Below are positions 1 through 9,089 of a DNA stretch of 18,843 bases, in pieces. Below the pieces are notes generated by a model, which was given only the letters and a program-made list of their open reading frames with translations, ran no database searches and was not told where the DNA came from. Source of the DNA: Prevotella sp. (GTDB lineage Bacteria > Bacteroidota > Bacteroidia > Bacteroidales > Bacteroidaceae). A program made the translations under genes and the position numbers. Within the stretch, counting starts at the first letter, position 1. Each line of letters opens with the position of its first letter. The stretch spans positions 1 through 18,843 of the forward strand of contig JAFPAS010000007.1 of NCBI GenBank assembly GCA_017424205.1. The letters are read 5' to 3'.

Positions 1-972
1 GTTGTCTTTTGTTACTTCTGAATATTTAGAGTTGAAGTTTCCATTTACATAATAGTCGCCCCAGACATGCCACATCTTGTCCCACTCATTTGGATTGGTG
101 CCGTGACCAGTGTATTCTGTAGTGCGTATGCCGATTGCCGCAATGCGCATACCCTTTGCACCTGAAGGTGTAGAAGGTCCTGGCTGGTAATAATTGTTCA
201 CAATATTCACATTCATGCCTTCACCGCCATAGCATCCGTAGCTACCCCAATTGTATATGACATTGTTACGCATATCCATTCGTTCGTCAGTCTGTGTTCC
301 TGGACGAGGACCGAGGCGTGGCGTGCGTGATGTATGATGCGCCAGAAGGTTATGATGATATGACGCACCAGAGCCGCCCCAGTTGCCTCCATAGCCGTGA
401 GCGCCTTTCTCATGTCCAGCCTCAACCATGCTCTGGTCTACGATATTCCACTGCACTGTGATATTCTTTGATCCATATACCGAGAGACATTCGTCAACAC
501 TCCATGACACAGAGCAGTGGTCAACTATGATATTAGCTTGATCCATGCCGCCAAGGCCGTCTCCTGCGTGATACTTAACATTGCGGTTGCCAAGACGGAA
601 ACGTATATAACGGATGATTACATTGCTTGCTGATATCCGGAAAGGATAGTCTGCGATACATATACCATCGCCTGGAGCTGTCTGACCAAGTATTGACACA
701 TTGCCATTCTTGAGCACCAGACCGCTTTTCAAGTATATTGTTCCTGACACATCAAATACAATAATACGCTTGCCTGACTTGTTACAAGCCCATCGGAATG
801 TGCCTTCCGAACCATCGTCCGTAAGTTTCGTAACATGATAAACCGTACCGCCACGGCCGCCTGTAGTAAAACGACCATGACCTTCTGCACCAGGGAAGGC
901 TGGCGCCTTCTCAAACTGAGCCATTACTGGCATACATGTCAAAAGAAGAAAAATGAGTAGAATTTTATTCAT
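1..972 (-). CDS. Secreted pectate lyase, polysaccharide lyase family 1 (3' end outside window)
   Basis: Partial gene: 324 codons stay open from the ATG at 972 to the window edge, so the C-terminus is missing. Residues 1-18 form a signal peptide (MNKILLIFLLLTCMPVMA, then Q), so the enzyme is exported. The mature protein starts with the PL1 pattern AFPGAEGHGRFTTGGRGG (25-42). It continues into a parallel beta-helix with DHCSVSWSVDE at 151-161, matching the calcium/substrate-binding acidic strand of the family. HHNLLAHHTSRTPRLG (206-221) contains the Arg expected to act as the base in beta-elimination of polygalacturonate. Known of the family: cleavage of alpha-1,4-galacturonan to unsaturated oligosaccharides. 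The preceding infB operon ends at its own terminator and a good promoter lies at 1059-1090, so it is probably transcribed alone. No SusC/SusD pair is visible in the window. The lost end could carry a sorting domain. Family call is confident; exact substrate is not. Confidence 0.9.
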   Translation of the reverse strand, partial: MNKILLIFLLLTCMPVMAQFEKAPAFPGAEGHGRFTTGGRGGTVYHVTKLTDDGSEGTFRWACNKSGKRIIVFDVSGTIYLKSGLVLKNGNVSILGQTAPGDGICIADYPFRISASNVIIRYIRFRLGNRNVKYHAGDGLGGMDQANIIVDHCSVSWSVDECLSVYGSKNITVQWNIVDQSMVEAGHEKGAHGYGGNWGGSGASYHHNLLAHHTSRTPRLGPRPGTQTDERMDMRNNVIYNWGSYGCYGGEGMNVNIVNNYYQPGPSTPSGAKGMRIAAIGIRTTEYTGHGTNPNEWDKMWHVWGDYYVNGNFNSKYSEVTKDN

Positions 973-1058
973 TATCTTGCTTTAGTTATTTGACAAATTA
1001 GCTGTTTGATATTACAATCTTTCAAATATAACGTATTTGCCTGCATGTAATTCTTCTG

Positions 1059-1090
1059 CAAAATTACCTTTTTTATGCCTATTTTGCAAA
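1059..1090 (-). promoter_or_regulatory. Bacteroidetes-type promoter for the pectate lyase gene
   Basis: On the minus strand, TTTG (1087-1090) is followed after 20 bases by TAATTTTG (1059-1066). This matches the known Bacteroidetes primary sigma consensus TTTG-N19-21-TAnnTTTG. Transcription would start near 1053, giving a leader of about 80 nucleotides before the ATG at 972. A second -7-like match, TATATTTG at 1023-1030, has no partner at the right distance. Confidence 0.6.
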
Positions 1091-1941
1091 ATAAACGTGC
1101 GATTTTTATGGCAGAATCATGCAACAGAACGAATTTTACTCCAATTTTAGCTAAAAATACCCCTTAGGAAGATATAATTCACAATAGCTGGATAGATAAT
1201 ATTATGTTTATCTCAATACATAGCAAACATGAAAACGTACAGACAAATGGTCTAAGTAACTATTTCTGATTAATTTGTAGTGTCAAATAGTTCTAAACGG
1301 GTGATGGTATCTAATTATAAATCTGGTTATAATCGGCAACAAAAAACTTGTAAGAGGATGAGGGGAAACACATAAAGAAACCATATTTTTTTGACAGACT
1401 ATTAAGTGCTATATAAAGGTTTGTTGAACAACTCGTCATTTACACATAATGCAACATCATGTCAGAACTTTCAGAAAAGGCATCTGCACCTATATGCACA
1501 ATATCTGCAGGAAAACGAAGCAGCTATATTACAGCATGTTATAAACATCGTGCAGATGTGCAGATTATTCTAAAAAAAGAAAATAATAGGACGGTTGTTG
1601 GTTTTTGCTTACATCTTCTTTGATTTTGCAACAGCAATAATGCTAACCTATACCAGAGCAAACTGAAGAGTAAATTCTTATATGGGTTCGTTTCTGTAAT
1701 CTAAGGTGAACATGCTAAGAAGTTGTTGCCCTTTATGTTTTAGTTTTTTGACTTTAATGATTTTTAGAAACAGAAGGAAGTAATCATAAACAGAAATATC
1801 ATCACAATAACAATCAATTCATAACCTGGGACAAACCAGCGTTGAGTGCAACAGGCTTATTTTACCAAGAAAGAATCTCCAACACTCGCTTCTCTGTACT
1901 GCCAGAATATCTTCTTGTCTTTTTCTGCTTTTACTAATAAC

Positions 1942-1976
1942 AAAAAAATCTGCACAGGCTAACCTGTACAGATTTT
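1942..1976 (-). terminator. Rho-independent terminator of the rimP-nusA-infB operon
   Basis: On the minus strand a 14-bp stem (1976-1963 pairing with 1958-1945, one G-U pair) closes a 4-base loop and runs into seven T residues (1948-1942). It lies about 90 bases after the infB stop. On the plus strand the same hairpin has only a short T run and one C-A mismatch, so it should work mainly for infB. Confidence 0.85.
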
Positions 1977-2065
1977 ATCATGAATTTTATATATGCTTTT
2001 ATGTATAGCAGTAATCACACGTACGTTACTATAAATACGTATGGAAACTCAACTCTTTACAAGTA

Positions 2066-5011
2066 CTAAAGTTTCTGCTCTACCTCTATCTCAGTGAAGG
2101 TCTCAATGATATCACCTGCCTGAATATCGTTGCAGTTTACAAGAGAGATACCACACTCAAGTCCTGTAGCCACTTCCTTAGCATCATCTTTATATCGCTT
2201 CAAGGCATTGATGTTGCCAGTGAATATTACGATACCATCGCGGATAAGACGTGCCTTGTCGCTGCGGTGAACCTTTCCATCGGTAACCATAGCGCCTGCC
2301 ACAGTACCAACCTTTGAAATCTTGAACACTTCTTTCACCTCAACCTGGCCAGTTGCTATCTCCTTCTTGATCTTATCAAGCATACCCTCCATGGCTGCTG
2401 TAATATCATCGATAGCATCATAGATTACACTGTAAGTGTTGATTTCTACACCCTCATTCTCTGCGAGCTTCTTAGCGGCTGTTGATGGACGGACATTGAA
2501 GCCGACAATCATACCATTCTCTGCTGTAGACGCCAGCATAACGTCATTTTCTGAAATCTGACCTACAGCACCCTGGATTACCTTCACCTCAACCTTCTCT
2601 GTTGAAAGCTTAATGAACGAATCGGTAAGAGCCTCAACAGATCCCTGAGTATCGGCCTTAACAATAAGGTTGAGCATATGGAACTCACCAAGGGCTATGC
2701 GGTGTGCAATCTCCTCGAGTGAGAGAGTCTTTGTTGTACGCAGGCTCTGCTCACGCTGCAGCTGCATACGCTTATTTGCAATCTCACGCGCCTCCTGCTC
2801 TGTATCCATAATATGGAACGAGTCACCTGCTGATGGCGCACCATTAAGTCCGAGAATGATAACTGGCTCTGCTGGACCGGCTTTCTCAACACGCTGGTTA
2901 CGTTCATTGAACATTGCCTTGATACGTCCGTAGTATGTACCTGCAATAACAATATCACCAACTTTCAGCGTTCCATTTGATACCAACACTGTAGAAATAT
3001 ATCCACGGCCTTTATCGAGAGATGCCTCAATTACAGAACCTGTAGCCTTGCGGTTAGGATTTGCCTTCAATTCGAGCATTTCTGCTTCAAGCAGAACCTT
3101 CTCCATAAGGTCCTCTACACCGATACCCTTCTTTGCAGATATCTCCTGACACTGGTATTTTCCACCCCACTCTTCTACAAGAAGATTCATCTGGGCAAGG
3201 TCCTCACGTATTTTATCAGGATTAGCACCTGGCTTGTCTATCTTATTTATGGCAAACACCATAGGTACATTAGCAGCCTGCGCATGGGCGATAGCCTCTT
3301 TTGTGGTAGGCATGACTGAGTCGTCTGCAGAAATAATGATAATCGCAATATCTGTCACCTGAGTACCACGGGCACGCATAGCAGTGAAGGCCTCGTGACC
3401 TGGGGTATCAAGGAATGTAATGCGACGGCCGTCCTGAAGTTTCACATTATAGGCACCTATGTGCTGTGTGATGCCGCCTGCCTCACCTGCAATGACATTT
3501 GTATTGCGTACATAGTCAAGGAGTGATGTCTTACCGTGGTCAACATGACCCATGACAGTTACGATTGGTGCACGTGACTCAAGGCTTGTCTCATCATCCT
3601 CTTCTTCTGTAATGGCATTCTGAACTTCTGCAGAAACATATTCTGTAGAGAAACCGAATTCCTCTGCCACCATATTGATTGTCTCTGCGTCAAGTCGCTG
3701 GTTGATAGATACCATTACACCAATAGACATCAGAGTACCGATGAGTTTGGTTACAGGCACATCCATCATCGTTGCAAGTTCTGAAACTGTAACGAATTCT
3801 GTCAGCTTGAGTATCTTGCTCTCTGCTGCCTCTGCTGCCATTGCTGCATCACGCAACTCTGCTGCTGCGTCACGCTTGTCACGGCGATACTTCGCACCCT
3901 TCTTATTTTGGGTCTGCTTGTTAGTCAGACGTGCCAGTGTCTCTTTAACCTGGCGTGCTACAGCCTCATCATCAATCTCCTGTGGCTGGTTAGAACGCTG
4001 GTTCTTTTTCTTGTTCTTCTTATTATTAGAGTTCTGAGCATTCTGAGCAGCAGGCTGCGCATTCTGTGGATTTCCAGCCTTTTTATTCTTGTTCTTATCC
4101 TTCTTTTGCTGCTGGTTAGCCACATCATTAATGTCTACGCGCTCCTTACCTATGCGTGCACGCTTCTTCTTACGCTCATCGCGTGCCTGCTGTGCTTTTT
4201 CTTCACGCTCTTTCTTCTTCTCCTCTTTTGATTTTTTCTTTGGACGAGTGTTCTGATTGAGAGCAGAAAGGTCTATTTTACCAAGCACATTAAGAGTCTG
4301 CGTCGGTTTTTTGTTGCGGTCAAGACGGAAAGGCTCTGTCTCAGACTTTTTATCGTCGTCTGCAAATTCAACCTTTTCTTCTGAATCATAGTCGTTCTCT
4401 GTTTCGTCTTCACCATCATATTCAACATCCTCTTCTGCAGAAGCTGTCTTTTCAATTATCTCTGTCTCTGCAGGTGCAGACTTTGTCTGCTCTTCAGATT
4501 GAGTGTCGAGAGGCATCGCCTTGTTTTCCTCAACCTTTTCCTCTACAGGAGCAGCCTCAACTTTCTGAGGTTCGATGGCTTCTGGAGCAGGCTCAACTAC
4601 AGTTTCCTGCGACTCGGCAGTTGCCACAGGCACTTCTATTTTCTCCTCCTCTGTTTTTTTGATTTCCTTTTCTTCATCCTTCTTCACCTTCGGCTTACCA
4701 ACCTGGCTCAGGTCTATCTTGCCTAATGGTTTGTACTGCTGCTTTGCAGGCTGTTCTGCAGGCTGCTCTTCAGATTTCTCGATAGCAATAGATGGTTTCT
4801 TCTCCTTTACCTTCTGTGCCATCTTGTCTACCTGTGTGCGCACTGCAGCGTCAGTACTGAATTCCTTGCAAAGGCCTTCGTACCATTCGTCTGTGAGCTT
4901 GAGTGCAGGATTATCGGCTCCTTCTACGCCATATTTCTTCATCAGGAAGTCAGCTGCCGTCTGAAGTCCGATGTTTAACTCTCTAATTGCTTTGTTTAAT
5001 CTAATGCTCAT
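2066..5011 (-). CDS. infB: Translation initiation factor IF-2
   Basis: 981-residue GTPase that places initiator tRNA on the 30S subunit and promotes subunit joining. A first IF2_N-like domain covers about residues 1-57. A long charged, low-complexity region (about 60-400, rich in Glu, Lys, Gln, Asn and Pro) leads to a second IF2_N domain (about 401-455). The G domain shows GHVDHGKTS (488-496, P-loop), DTPGHE (535-540, switch II) and NKID (589-592). Domains II-IV follow to the C-terminus. The length fits Bacteroidetes IF-2, which is longer than the roughly 890-residue E. coli protein. The motif LGKIDLS occurs twice in the extension (96-102 and 243-249). The gene follows nusA after 139 bases and ends the operon before the terminator at 1942-1976. 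No promoter match was seen in the nusA-infB gap, so it is probably read from the rimP promoter. Confidence 0.98.
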   Translation of the reverse strand: MSIRLNKAIRELNIGLQTAADFLMKKYGVEGADNPALKLTDEWYEGLCKEFSTDAAVRTQVDKMAQKVKEKKPSIAIEKSEEQPAEQPAKQQYKPLGKIDLSQVGKPKVKKDEEKEIKKTEEEKIEVPVATAESQETVVEPAPEAIEPQKVEAAPVEEKVEENKAMPLDTQSEEQTKSAPAETEIIEKTASAEEDVEYDGEDETENDYDSEEKVEFADDDKKSETEPFRLDRNKKPTQTLNVLGKIDLSALNQNTRPKKKSKEEKKKEREEKAQQARDERKKKRARIGKERVDINDVANQQQKKDKNKNKKAGNPQNAQPAAQNAQNSNNKKNKKKNQRSNQPQEIDDEAVARQVKETLARLTNKQTQNKKGAKYRRDKRDAAAELRDAAMAAEAAESKILKLTEFVTVSELATMMDVPVTKLIGTLMSIGVMVSINQRLDAETINMVAEEFGFSTEYVSAEVQNAITEEEDDETSLESRAPIVTVMGHVDHGKTSLLDYVRNTNVIAGEAGGITQHIGAYNVKLQDGRRITFLDTPGHEAFTAMRARGTQVTDIAIIIISADDSVMPTTKEAIAHAQAANVPMVFAINKIDKPGANPDKIREDLAQMNLLVEEWGGKYQCQEISAKKGIGVEDLMEKVLLEAEMLELKANPNRKATGSVIEASLDKGRGYISTVLVSNGTLKVGDIVIAGTYYGRIKAMFNERNQRVEKAGPAEPVIILGLNGAPSAGDSFHIMDTEQEAREIANKRMQLQREQSLRTTKTLSLEEIAHRIALGEFHMLNLIVKADTQGSVEALTDSFIKLSTEKVEVKVIQGAVGQISENDVMLASTAENGMIVGFNVRPSTAAKKLAENEGVEINTYSVIYDAIDDITAAMEGMLDKIKKEIATGQVEVKEVFKISKVGTVAGAMVTDGKVHRSDKARLIRDGIVIFTGNINALKRYKDDAKEVATGLECGISLVNCNDIQAGDIIETFTEIEVEQKL

Positions 5012-5150
5012 CTAAACTGTTGTTATTGTTTTATCTGTATATATACTTTGCTTATATATGCATACGGGAACTATTTATTGTGCTCCACTATGCTTTTTTC
5101 AATATAGAGTGCATGTCACTAATATTCCTTGCTAGCAACATGATAACGTA

Positions 5151-6410
5151 TTATCTCTCAAACTCGCTTCGCAGCACGTTAAGCAGGTGGTCTACAGTTT
5201 CCTCTTCCAGGTCTGCCTTTTCAATGAGCATCTCACGAGGCGCATTAAGCACAGACTTCGCTGTATCAAGTCCCAAGCCCTTTATAGCTTCAATTACCCA
5301 TGTATCAATTTCATCATCGAATTCCTCGAGATAGATATCTTCGTCTTCTACCTCGTTATTATCACGGAATACATCGATTGTATATTCTGTGAGGAGCGAT
5401 GCAAGCTTAATGTTCAGGCCATTGCGTCCGATTGCAAGGCTTACTTCCTCTGGATTGAGGAATACCTCTGCCTTGTGGTTCTCATCATCAAGATTGATAC
5501 TGTTGACACGTGCAGGAGCAAGTGCTCGCTGTATAAATATTCTGATGTTTGCCGAATAGTTAATTACATCAATATTCTCGTTATTGAGTTCTCTAACGAT
5601 TCCATGAACACGTGCACCCTTAACTCCGACGCATGCACCTACTGCATCAATACGATCATCGTAGCTTTCCACAGCAATTTTTGCACGTTCACCTGGAATA
5701 CGAGCAATCTTGCGTATTGTTATGAGACCTTCATGAATTTCTGGTACTTCCTGCTCAAGCAGACGCTGAAGGAATATCGGGCTTGTACGTGAAAGTATGA
5801 TTTTAGGATTATTGTTCTCGTTATCTACACGTATGATAACGGCTCTTACTGTATCACCCTTTCTGAAAGTATCAGTTGATATCTGTTCTGACTTTGGAAG
5901 GATTAGCTCATTGTTCTGATCGTCAATTATAAGAACCTCACGCTTCCATGCCTGATACACTTCACCAGAAACCAATTCTCCTACTCTATCCTTGTACTGA
6001 TTATAGAGAGAGTCATGTTCCAATTCAAGAATTTTTGACGCAAGTGTCTGTCTAAGGTTAAGAATTGCGCGACGTCCGAAACTTGCGAAATCAACAGGTT
6101 CTGACACTTCCTCGCCAACCTCATAGTCTTCTGCTATTTTCAGCGCCTCTGTCAGTTCAATCTCTTTATTCTCATCAACCACCTGGCCATCTTCAACTAC
6201 TACACGGTTACGATAGATCTCGAGGTCGCCCTTATCAGGATTGACAATAACATCGAAATTTTCATCGCTGCCAAAAATCTTGGCAATAACGTTTCTGAAG
6301 CTTTCCTCAAGCACACTAACAAGAGTTGTGCGGTCAATGTTTTTTGTATTTTTGAACTCTTTAAGAGTTTCAATCATTGATGGCTGCTGAGCAGCATTCT
6401 TTGTTGCCAT
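5151..6410 (-). CDS. nusA: Transcription termination/antitermination factor NusA
   Basis: 419-residue RNA polymerase-associated factor acting in pausing, termination, antitermination and transcription-translation coupling. Order of domains: N-terminal RNA polymerase-binding domain (about 1-130), S1 domain (about 145-210), then two KH domains with GxxG loops at GVKG (262-265) and IGRNG (327-331). An acidic linker (354-369) precedes a short C-terminal helical module with a GLGLDTA helix-hairpin-helix look (377-384). It is shorter than E. coli NusA (495 residues), which has two acidic repeats; only about one such module seems present here. The start ATG lies 4 bases after the rimP stop, a tight operon junction. 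Placement between rimP and infB is the conserved bacterial order. Autoregulation by NusA is known in E. coli but not shown here. Confidence 0.97.
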   Translation of the reverse strand: MATKNAAQQPSMIETLKEFKNTKNIDRTTLVSVLEESFRNVIAKIFGSDENFDVIVNPDKGDLEIYRNRVVVEDGQVVDENKEIELTEALKIAEDYEVGEEVSEPVDFASFGRRAILNLRQTLASKILELEHDSLYNQYKDRVGELVSGEVYQAWKREVLIIDDQNNELILPKSEQISTDTFRKGDTVRAVIIRVDNENNNPKIILSRTSPIFLQRLLEQEVPEIHEGLITIRKIARIPGERAKIAVESYDDRIDAVGACVGVKGARVHGIVRELNNENIDVINYSANIRIFIQRALAPARVNSINLDDENHKAEVFLNPEEVSLAIGRNGLNIKLASLLTEYTIDVFRDNNEVEDEDIYLEEFDDEIDTWVIEAIKGLGLDTAKSVLNAPREMLIEKADLEEETVDHLLNVLRSEFER

Positions 6411-6414
6411 TATC

Positions 6415-6882
6415 TTATTTGAAATTAATTATATATTTCGTGTATTTAACGTCGTTCATGTCGAACGTCTTGTCTGTCTCTACCATCTGAGGTCGCTTCT
6501 GTCCTTCAAGTTTTTTCTTTTCCTTTACAGTAACGACGAAGTTAGGCTCTTCTACACTTTTAAGAATTCCGCTAACTTTCTTTCCGTCTTTCTGAAGCAC
6601 TTCAACCTCTTCTCCAATGCAGTTAATATACTGCTGTACAACCTTGAACGGCTGTCCGAGTCCTGCAGAACCTACCTCGAGCTCATAATCCTCTTCATCA
6701 CGATTGAGGTGTTCCTCAATGTATCTGCTCAGTTCGGCACAATCTTCAATCCACACACCCTCCTTGTGATCTATCTCTACAAGGATTCGGTCGTCTGTTG
6801 TCACATCTACATCAACGAGGAAATATTCCTTGTCTTGCAGCCATTCACTAACAATTGTCTTTACTGTTTCTTTATTTATCAT
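6415..6882 (-). CDS. rimP: Ribosome maturation factor RimP
   Basis: 155 residues from the chosen ATG at 6882 (protein start MINKETVKTIVSEWLQ). RimP helps assemble the 30S ribosomal subunit. Visible family features are the N-terminal alpha/beta domain with DHKEGVWIEDCAELSRYIE, a variant of the usual GVxxDDC segment. LEVGSAGLGQPF matches the family's EVSSPGLxRPL region, and an SH3-like C-terminal domain covers roughly the last 70 residues. The frame stays open upstream to an ATG at 6939, which would add 19 residues (beginning MYMADTDLACV). I prefer 6882 because family members begin close to this helix and the added residues show no conserved pattern. The start is preceded by an AT-rich leader with no Shine-Dalgarno sequence, as is usual in Bacteroidetes. 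It is the first gene of the rimP-nusA-infB operon. Confidence 0.93.
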   Translation of the reverse strand: MINKETVKTIVSEWLQDKEYFLVDVDVTTDDRILVEIDHKEGVWIEDCAELSRYIEEHLNRDEEDYELEVGSAGLGQPFKVVQQYINCIGEEVEVLQKDGKKVSGILKSVEEPNFVVTVKEKKKLEGQKRPQMVETDKTFDMNDVKYTKYIINFK

Positions 6883-6973
6883 ATATAAATTAATATATAT
6901 TGTACACACGCAAGCTAAATCTGTATCAGCCATATACATGACTACACCTTGCCTGCTTTATGCTTTATAATAA

Positions 6974-7005
6974 GAATGAGAGACCCCTGCTGAGGTCTCT
7001 CATTC
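6974..7005 (-). promoter_or_regulatory. Perfect 12-bp hairpin in the rimP operon leader, or yqeY terminator
   Basis: GAATGAGAGACC (6974-6985) and GGTCTCTCATTC (6994-7005) are exact reverse complements around an 8-base loop. The minus-strand 3' flank is TTATTATAAAG, only moderately T-rich. It lies downstream of yqeY and about 90 bases upstream of the rimP start, just past a -7 element at 7019-7026. It could end yqeY transcripts, act as an attenuator, or stabilise the 5' end of the rimP-nusA-infB messenger. The structure is certain; the role is not. Confidence 0.7.
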
Positions 7006-7018
7006 CACTGAACATTTG

Positions 7019-7026
7019 CAAAGTTA
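7019..7026 (-). promoter_or_regulatory. Probable -7 promoter element for rimP-nusA-infB
   Basis: TAACTTTG on the minus strand fits the Bacteroidetes TAnnTTTG element. No TTTG is found 19-21 bases upstream, so the -33 element is degenerate or absent. A start here would put the 12-bp hairpin at the very 5' end of the transcript. Confidence 0.4.
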
Positions 7027-7118
7027 CTCTTTTTATTAATAAAAAATGTATACGCGAACAAATGATGCCAAAACTTTAAATTTAATTAACACATTTGCAG
7101 GTCTTACACTGACATATA

Positions 7119-7568
7119 TCAGTTCGCAAGGAGACGCTTTACAATTTGTGATATCATCCCGCCATCGGCTTTTCCTGCCATCTGTTTTGAGGCAACACCC
7201 ATAACCTTACCCATCTCCTTCATAGAGGTTGCACCGACCTGTGCGATAATATCCTTGAGAGCTGCCTCAATTTCGGCTTCCGTCATTGGACGTGGCAAAT
7301 ACTCCTCTATCACAGCTACTTGCGCTAATTCGTCATCAGCAAGGTCCTGACGATTCTGGGCTACATATGTTGCTGCAGACTCCTTGCCTTGCTTCGCCAG
7401 TTTCTGAAGAATTTTCATTGCTTCAGCATCTGAGAGTTCGTCGTTTGCTCCTGGTGCCGTCTTTGCCTCCAAGAACACCTTCTTTATATTTCGCAATGTT
7501 TCAAGGCGTACTTTATCACGCGCCTTCATTGCCTCCTTAATATCATTTGAAATCTGATCAAAAAGCAT
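7119..7568 (-). CDS. GatB/YqeY domain-containing protein
   Basis: 149 residues from the ATG at 7568 (protein start MLFDQISNDIKEAMKARDK), the usual length and start of this family. An upstream in-frame ATG at 7631 would add 21 unconserved residues. The protein is the all-helical YqeY type: an N-terminal helical bundle with RLETLRNIKK, and the typical IEEYLPRPMTEAEIEAALKDII. The C-terminus has MKEMGKVMGVASKQMAGKAD and GGMISQIVKRLL, which resemble the tail domain of GatB. GatB tails bind tRNA in the amidotransferase, and a tRNA-related role is suggested for YqeY; the function of stand-alone members is not established. It follows the cysteine desulfidase-like gene after 128 bases, with no promoter match in the gap, so the two may be co-transcribed. 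Confidence 0.92.
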   Translation of the reverse strand: MLFDQISNDIKEAMKARDKVRLETLRNIKKVFLEAKTAPGANDELSDAEAMKILQKLAKQGKESAATYVAQNRQDLADDELAQVAVIEEYLPRPMTEAEIEAALKDIIAQVGATSMKEMGKVMGVASKQMAGKADGGMISQIVKRLLAN

Positions 7569-7696
7569 ATATCTATAATTTATTTTTTTTAATATGAAAT
7601 AAGCATGATGGTTGTTACTATAACATACCAATATTTAAACACCATAATCTACAGAGAACAACATTTTTTCTTGCAAGTGCTATAGGTCTCTGAACC

Positions 7697-8989
7697 TTAG
7701 AGTGTCTCTTTATGAGTCATGATATCAAGTACCATACGGTCTGTTTCGTTCATGCCTTCAGCTCCAATGCGCGTCATATTTCGTATAGAACGATCGACAT
7801 CGTCTTCTATAAGTCCTTCTACTGACGTCACATGCTTGTTCTGTATTGCTAGCATAGCAGAAAGCACTGCAGTAGAGACACCACTTGAAACTTTAAGCGC
7901 ACATGACGGTTTTGCGCCATCGCATACCATACCAACAAGGTTGGCAATCATATTCTTCACAGCAAATGCCACCTGCTCGTAGGTTCCACCCATGAGGTAT
8001 GTAATGCCGCAACTTGAACCTGTTGAAGCGACTACACATCCGCATAATGCAGACAAACGTCCTAGGCTCTGCTTGATATATATAGCTGTAAGATGACTGA
8101 GCATCAGTGCCCGAGTGACCTCTTCTTCTGTGTTGTGATTTTCCTTTCCGAAGACCACTACTGGCAGTGTCGCTGCGATGCCCTGATTTCCCGAACCAGA
8201 ATTCGACATAACAGGAATCATCGCACCAGCCATTCTTGCATCACAGGCACTACTTGTAGCCGAAAGAATATGTGAGAACATTGAATCACCCATAATGCCG
8301 CGACCAAGCGGACGGCTAAGAGTCTTTCCAAGTTCGTGTCCATAATTGCCAAGGAGTGCAAGTCTGCTCGCCTCTGTATTCAAGCGTGCAGCATCATTAA
8401 TGAACTCTATTTCATTTAGCGGAGTTGTTGAGGCAAATTCATACACATCACGAAGCGTAAGTCCCACCTCAGCAACACCACAAGTCGAAGAGTTTCCTGT
8501 TTGGGCAGATAATATTACCTCTCCATTTTTTTCTATATGCACAAAGTTTGTGTGCCCACCAGAAATAACCACTTTTGCCTTATCGCCGCAAGTTTCTACA
8601 TTTGCTTCGATATACAGTTTGTCACATTCGCCATTTTTCAAATCGACACTAACTCGATTCTCTGCTATATATGCTTTACCATGTTCGACAGCTTCTGGTG
8701 TAACATCACGCAATACCTCAAGTTGGTATTCACTTTTACCTACTAATGCTCCAAGAGCAACAGCTATAGGAAGTCCCACCATACCTGTACCAGGAATTCC
8801 AACGCCCATTGCATTCTTTAGCATGTTAGCACTGAGATAAACATTGATTTTTTCGGGAGTATAACCCAGTACTTCTGTAGCTTTTGCCACACACAATGCC
8901 ACAGCGATTGGCTCTGTACATCCCATAGCAGGTACCACCTCGCGCTTTACGAGGTCAATGATACTCTTGCGTTTTTCTGCTTCTATCAT
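7697..8989 (-). CDS. cyuA: L-cysteine desulfidase / serine dehydratase alpha-like protein (UPF0597, CyuA/YhaM family)
   Basis: 430 residues, full length for UPF0597. Recognisable motifs are VVPAMGCTEPIAVAL (18-32, with Cys24), GIPGTGMVGLPIA (64-76), SNSGSGNQG (262-270), ALCGCV (315-319), TGSSCGITY (323-331) and MVCDGAKPSCALK (354-366). The cysteines (24, 316, 318, 327, 356, 363) include those expected to hold a [4Fe-4S] cluster, as in iron-sulfur L-serine dehydratases and archaeal cysteine desulfidase. Family members studied elsewhere break cysteine into pyruvate, ammonia and sulfide in the cytosol. Serine or another beta-substituted amino acid is an alternative substrate that sequence alone cannot exclude. 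There is no signal peptide. It lies 100 bases after dsbD with only a poor promoter match (CAAGTATA, 9053-9060), so read-through from dsbD is possible. The thiol-related neighbour may be coincidental. Confidence 0.88.
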   Translation of the reverse strand: MIEAEKRKSIIDLVKREVVPAMGCTEPIAVALCVAKATEVLGYTPEKINVYLSANMLKNAMGVGIPGTGMVGLPIAVALGALVGKSEYQLEVLRDVTPEAVEHGKAYIAENRVSVDLKNGECDKLYIEANVETCGDKAKVVISGGHTNFVHIEKNGEVILSAQTGNSSTCGVAEVGLTLRDVYEFASTTPLNEIEFINDAARLNTEASRLALLGNYGHELGKTLSRPLGRGIMGDSMFSHILSATSSACDARMAGAMIPVMSNSGSGNQGIAATLPVVVFGKENHNTEEEVTRALMLSHLTAIYIKQSLGRLSALCGCVVASTGSSCGITYLMGGTYEQVAFAVKNMIANLVGMVCDGAKPSCALKVSSGVSTAVLSAMLAIQNKHVTSVEGLIEDDVDRSIRNMTRIGAEGMNETDRMVLDIMTHKETL

Positions 8990-9089
8990 ATCTTATTAAG
9001 GACAGTAATGCTGTCAAGAAAATAGATTAAAGATAATATCCACCCCTATCTGCAAGTATAGCATGATACCGGCAGCACACATCAGGTGT

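Larger units (their letters stand above)
973..2065. other. Long intergenic region between infB and the pectate lyase gene
   Basis: This 1.1-kb AT-rich stretch holds the infB terminator (1942-1976) and the pectate lyase promoter (1059-1090). Between them I see no convincing gene. The longest candidate I noticed is a 54-codon plus-strand frame at 1459-1623, which I do not recognise. A 12-bp palindrome, TTTTAGCTAAAA, lies at 1145-1156. Inverted copies of ATCTGCAC occur within the small frame. No tRNA, insertion-sequence end or long repeat was found. Confidence 0.6.

Noticed and set aside
1857..1955. Minus-strand open stretch ending in REASVGDSFLVK that looks somewhat protein-like
   Set aside because: It has no start codon, begins inside the infB terminator hairpin and is only about 33 codons. 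It could be a gene remnant but cannot be supported.
3675..4231. Plus-strand frames opposite infB with hydrophobic products
   Set aside because: These are antisense shadows of the Lys/Glu-rich IF-2 extension, whose codons read as Leu/Phe/Ser on the other strand.
5129..5155. Palindromes TTGCTAGCAA and GATAA-CGTA-TTATC near the nusA stop as regulatory sites
   Set aside because: Short, AT-rich, partly inside the nusA end; expected by chance at this base composition.
6883..6939. 19-residue N-terminal extension of RimP from the ATG at 6939
   Set aside because: The added residues lack family character and the internal ATG matches the usual start of RimP.
9001..9018. Small hairpin GACAG-TAATG-CTGTC between dsbD and the desulfidase-like gene as a terminator
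   Set aside because: The stem is only 5 bp and has no T-tract.
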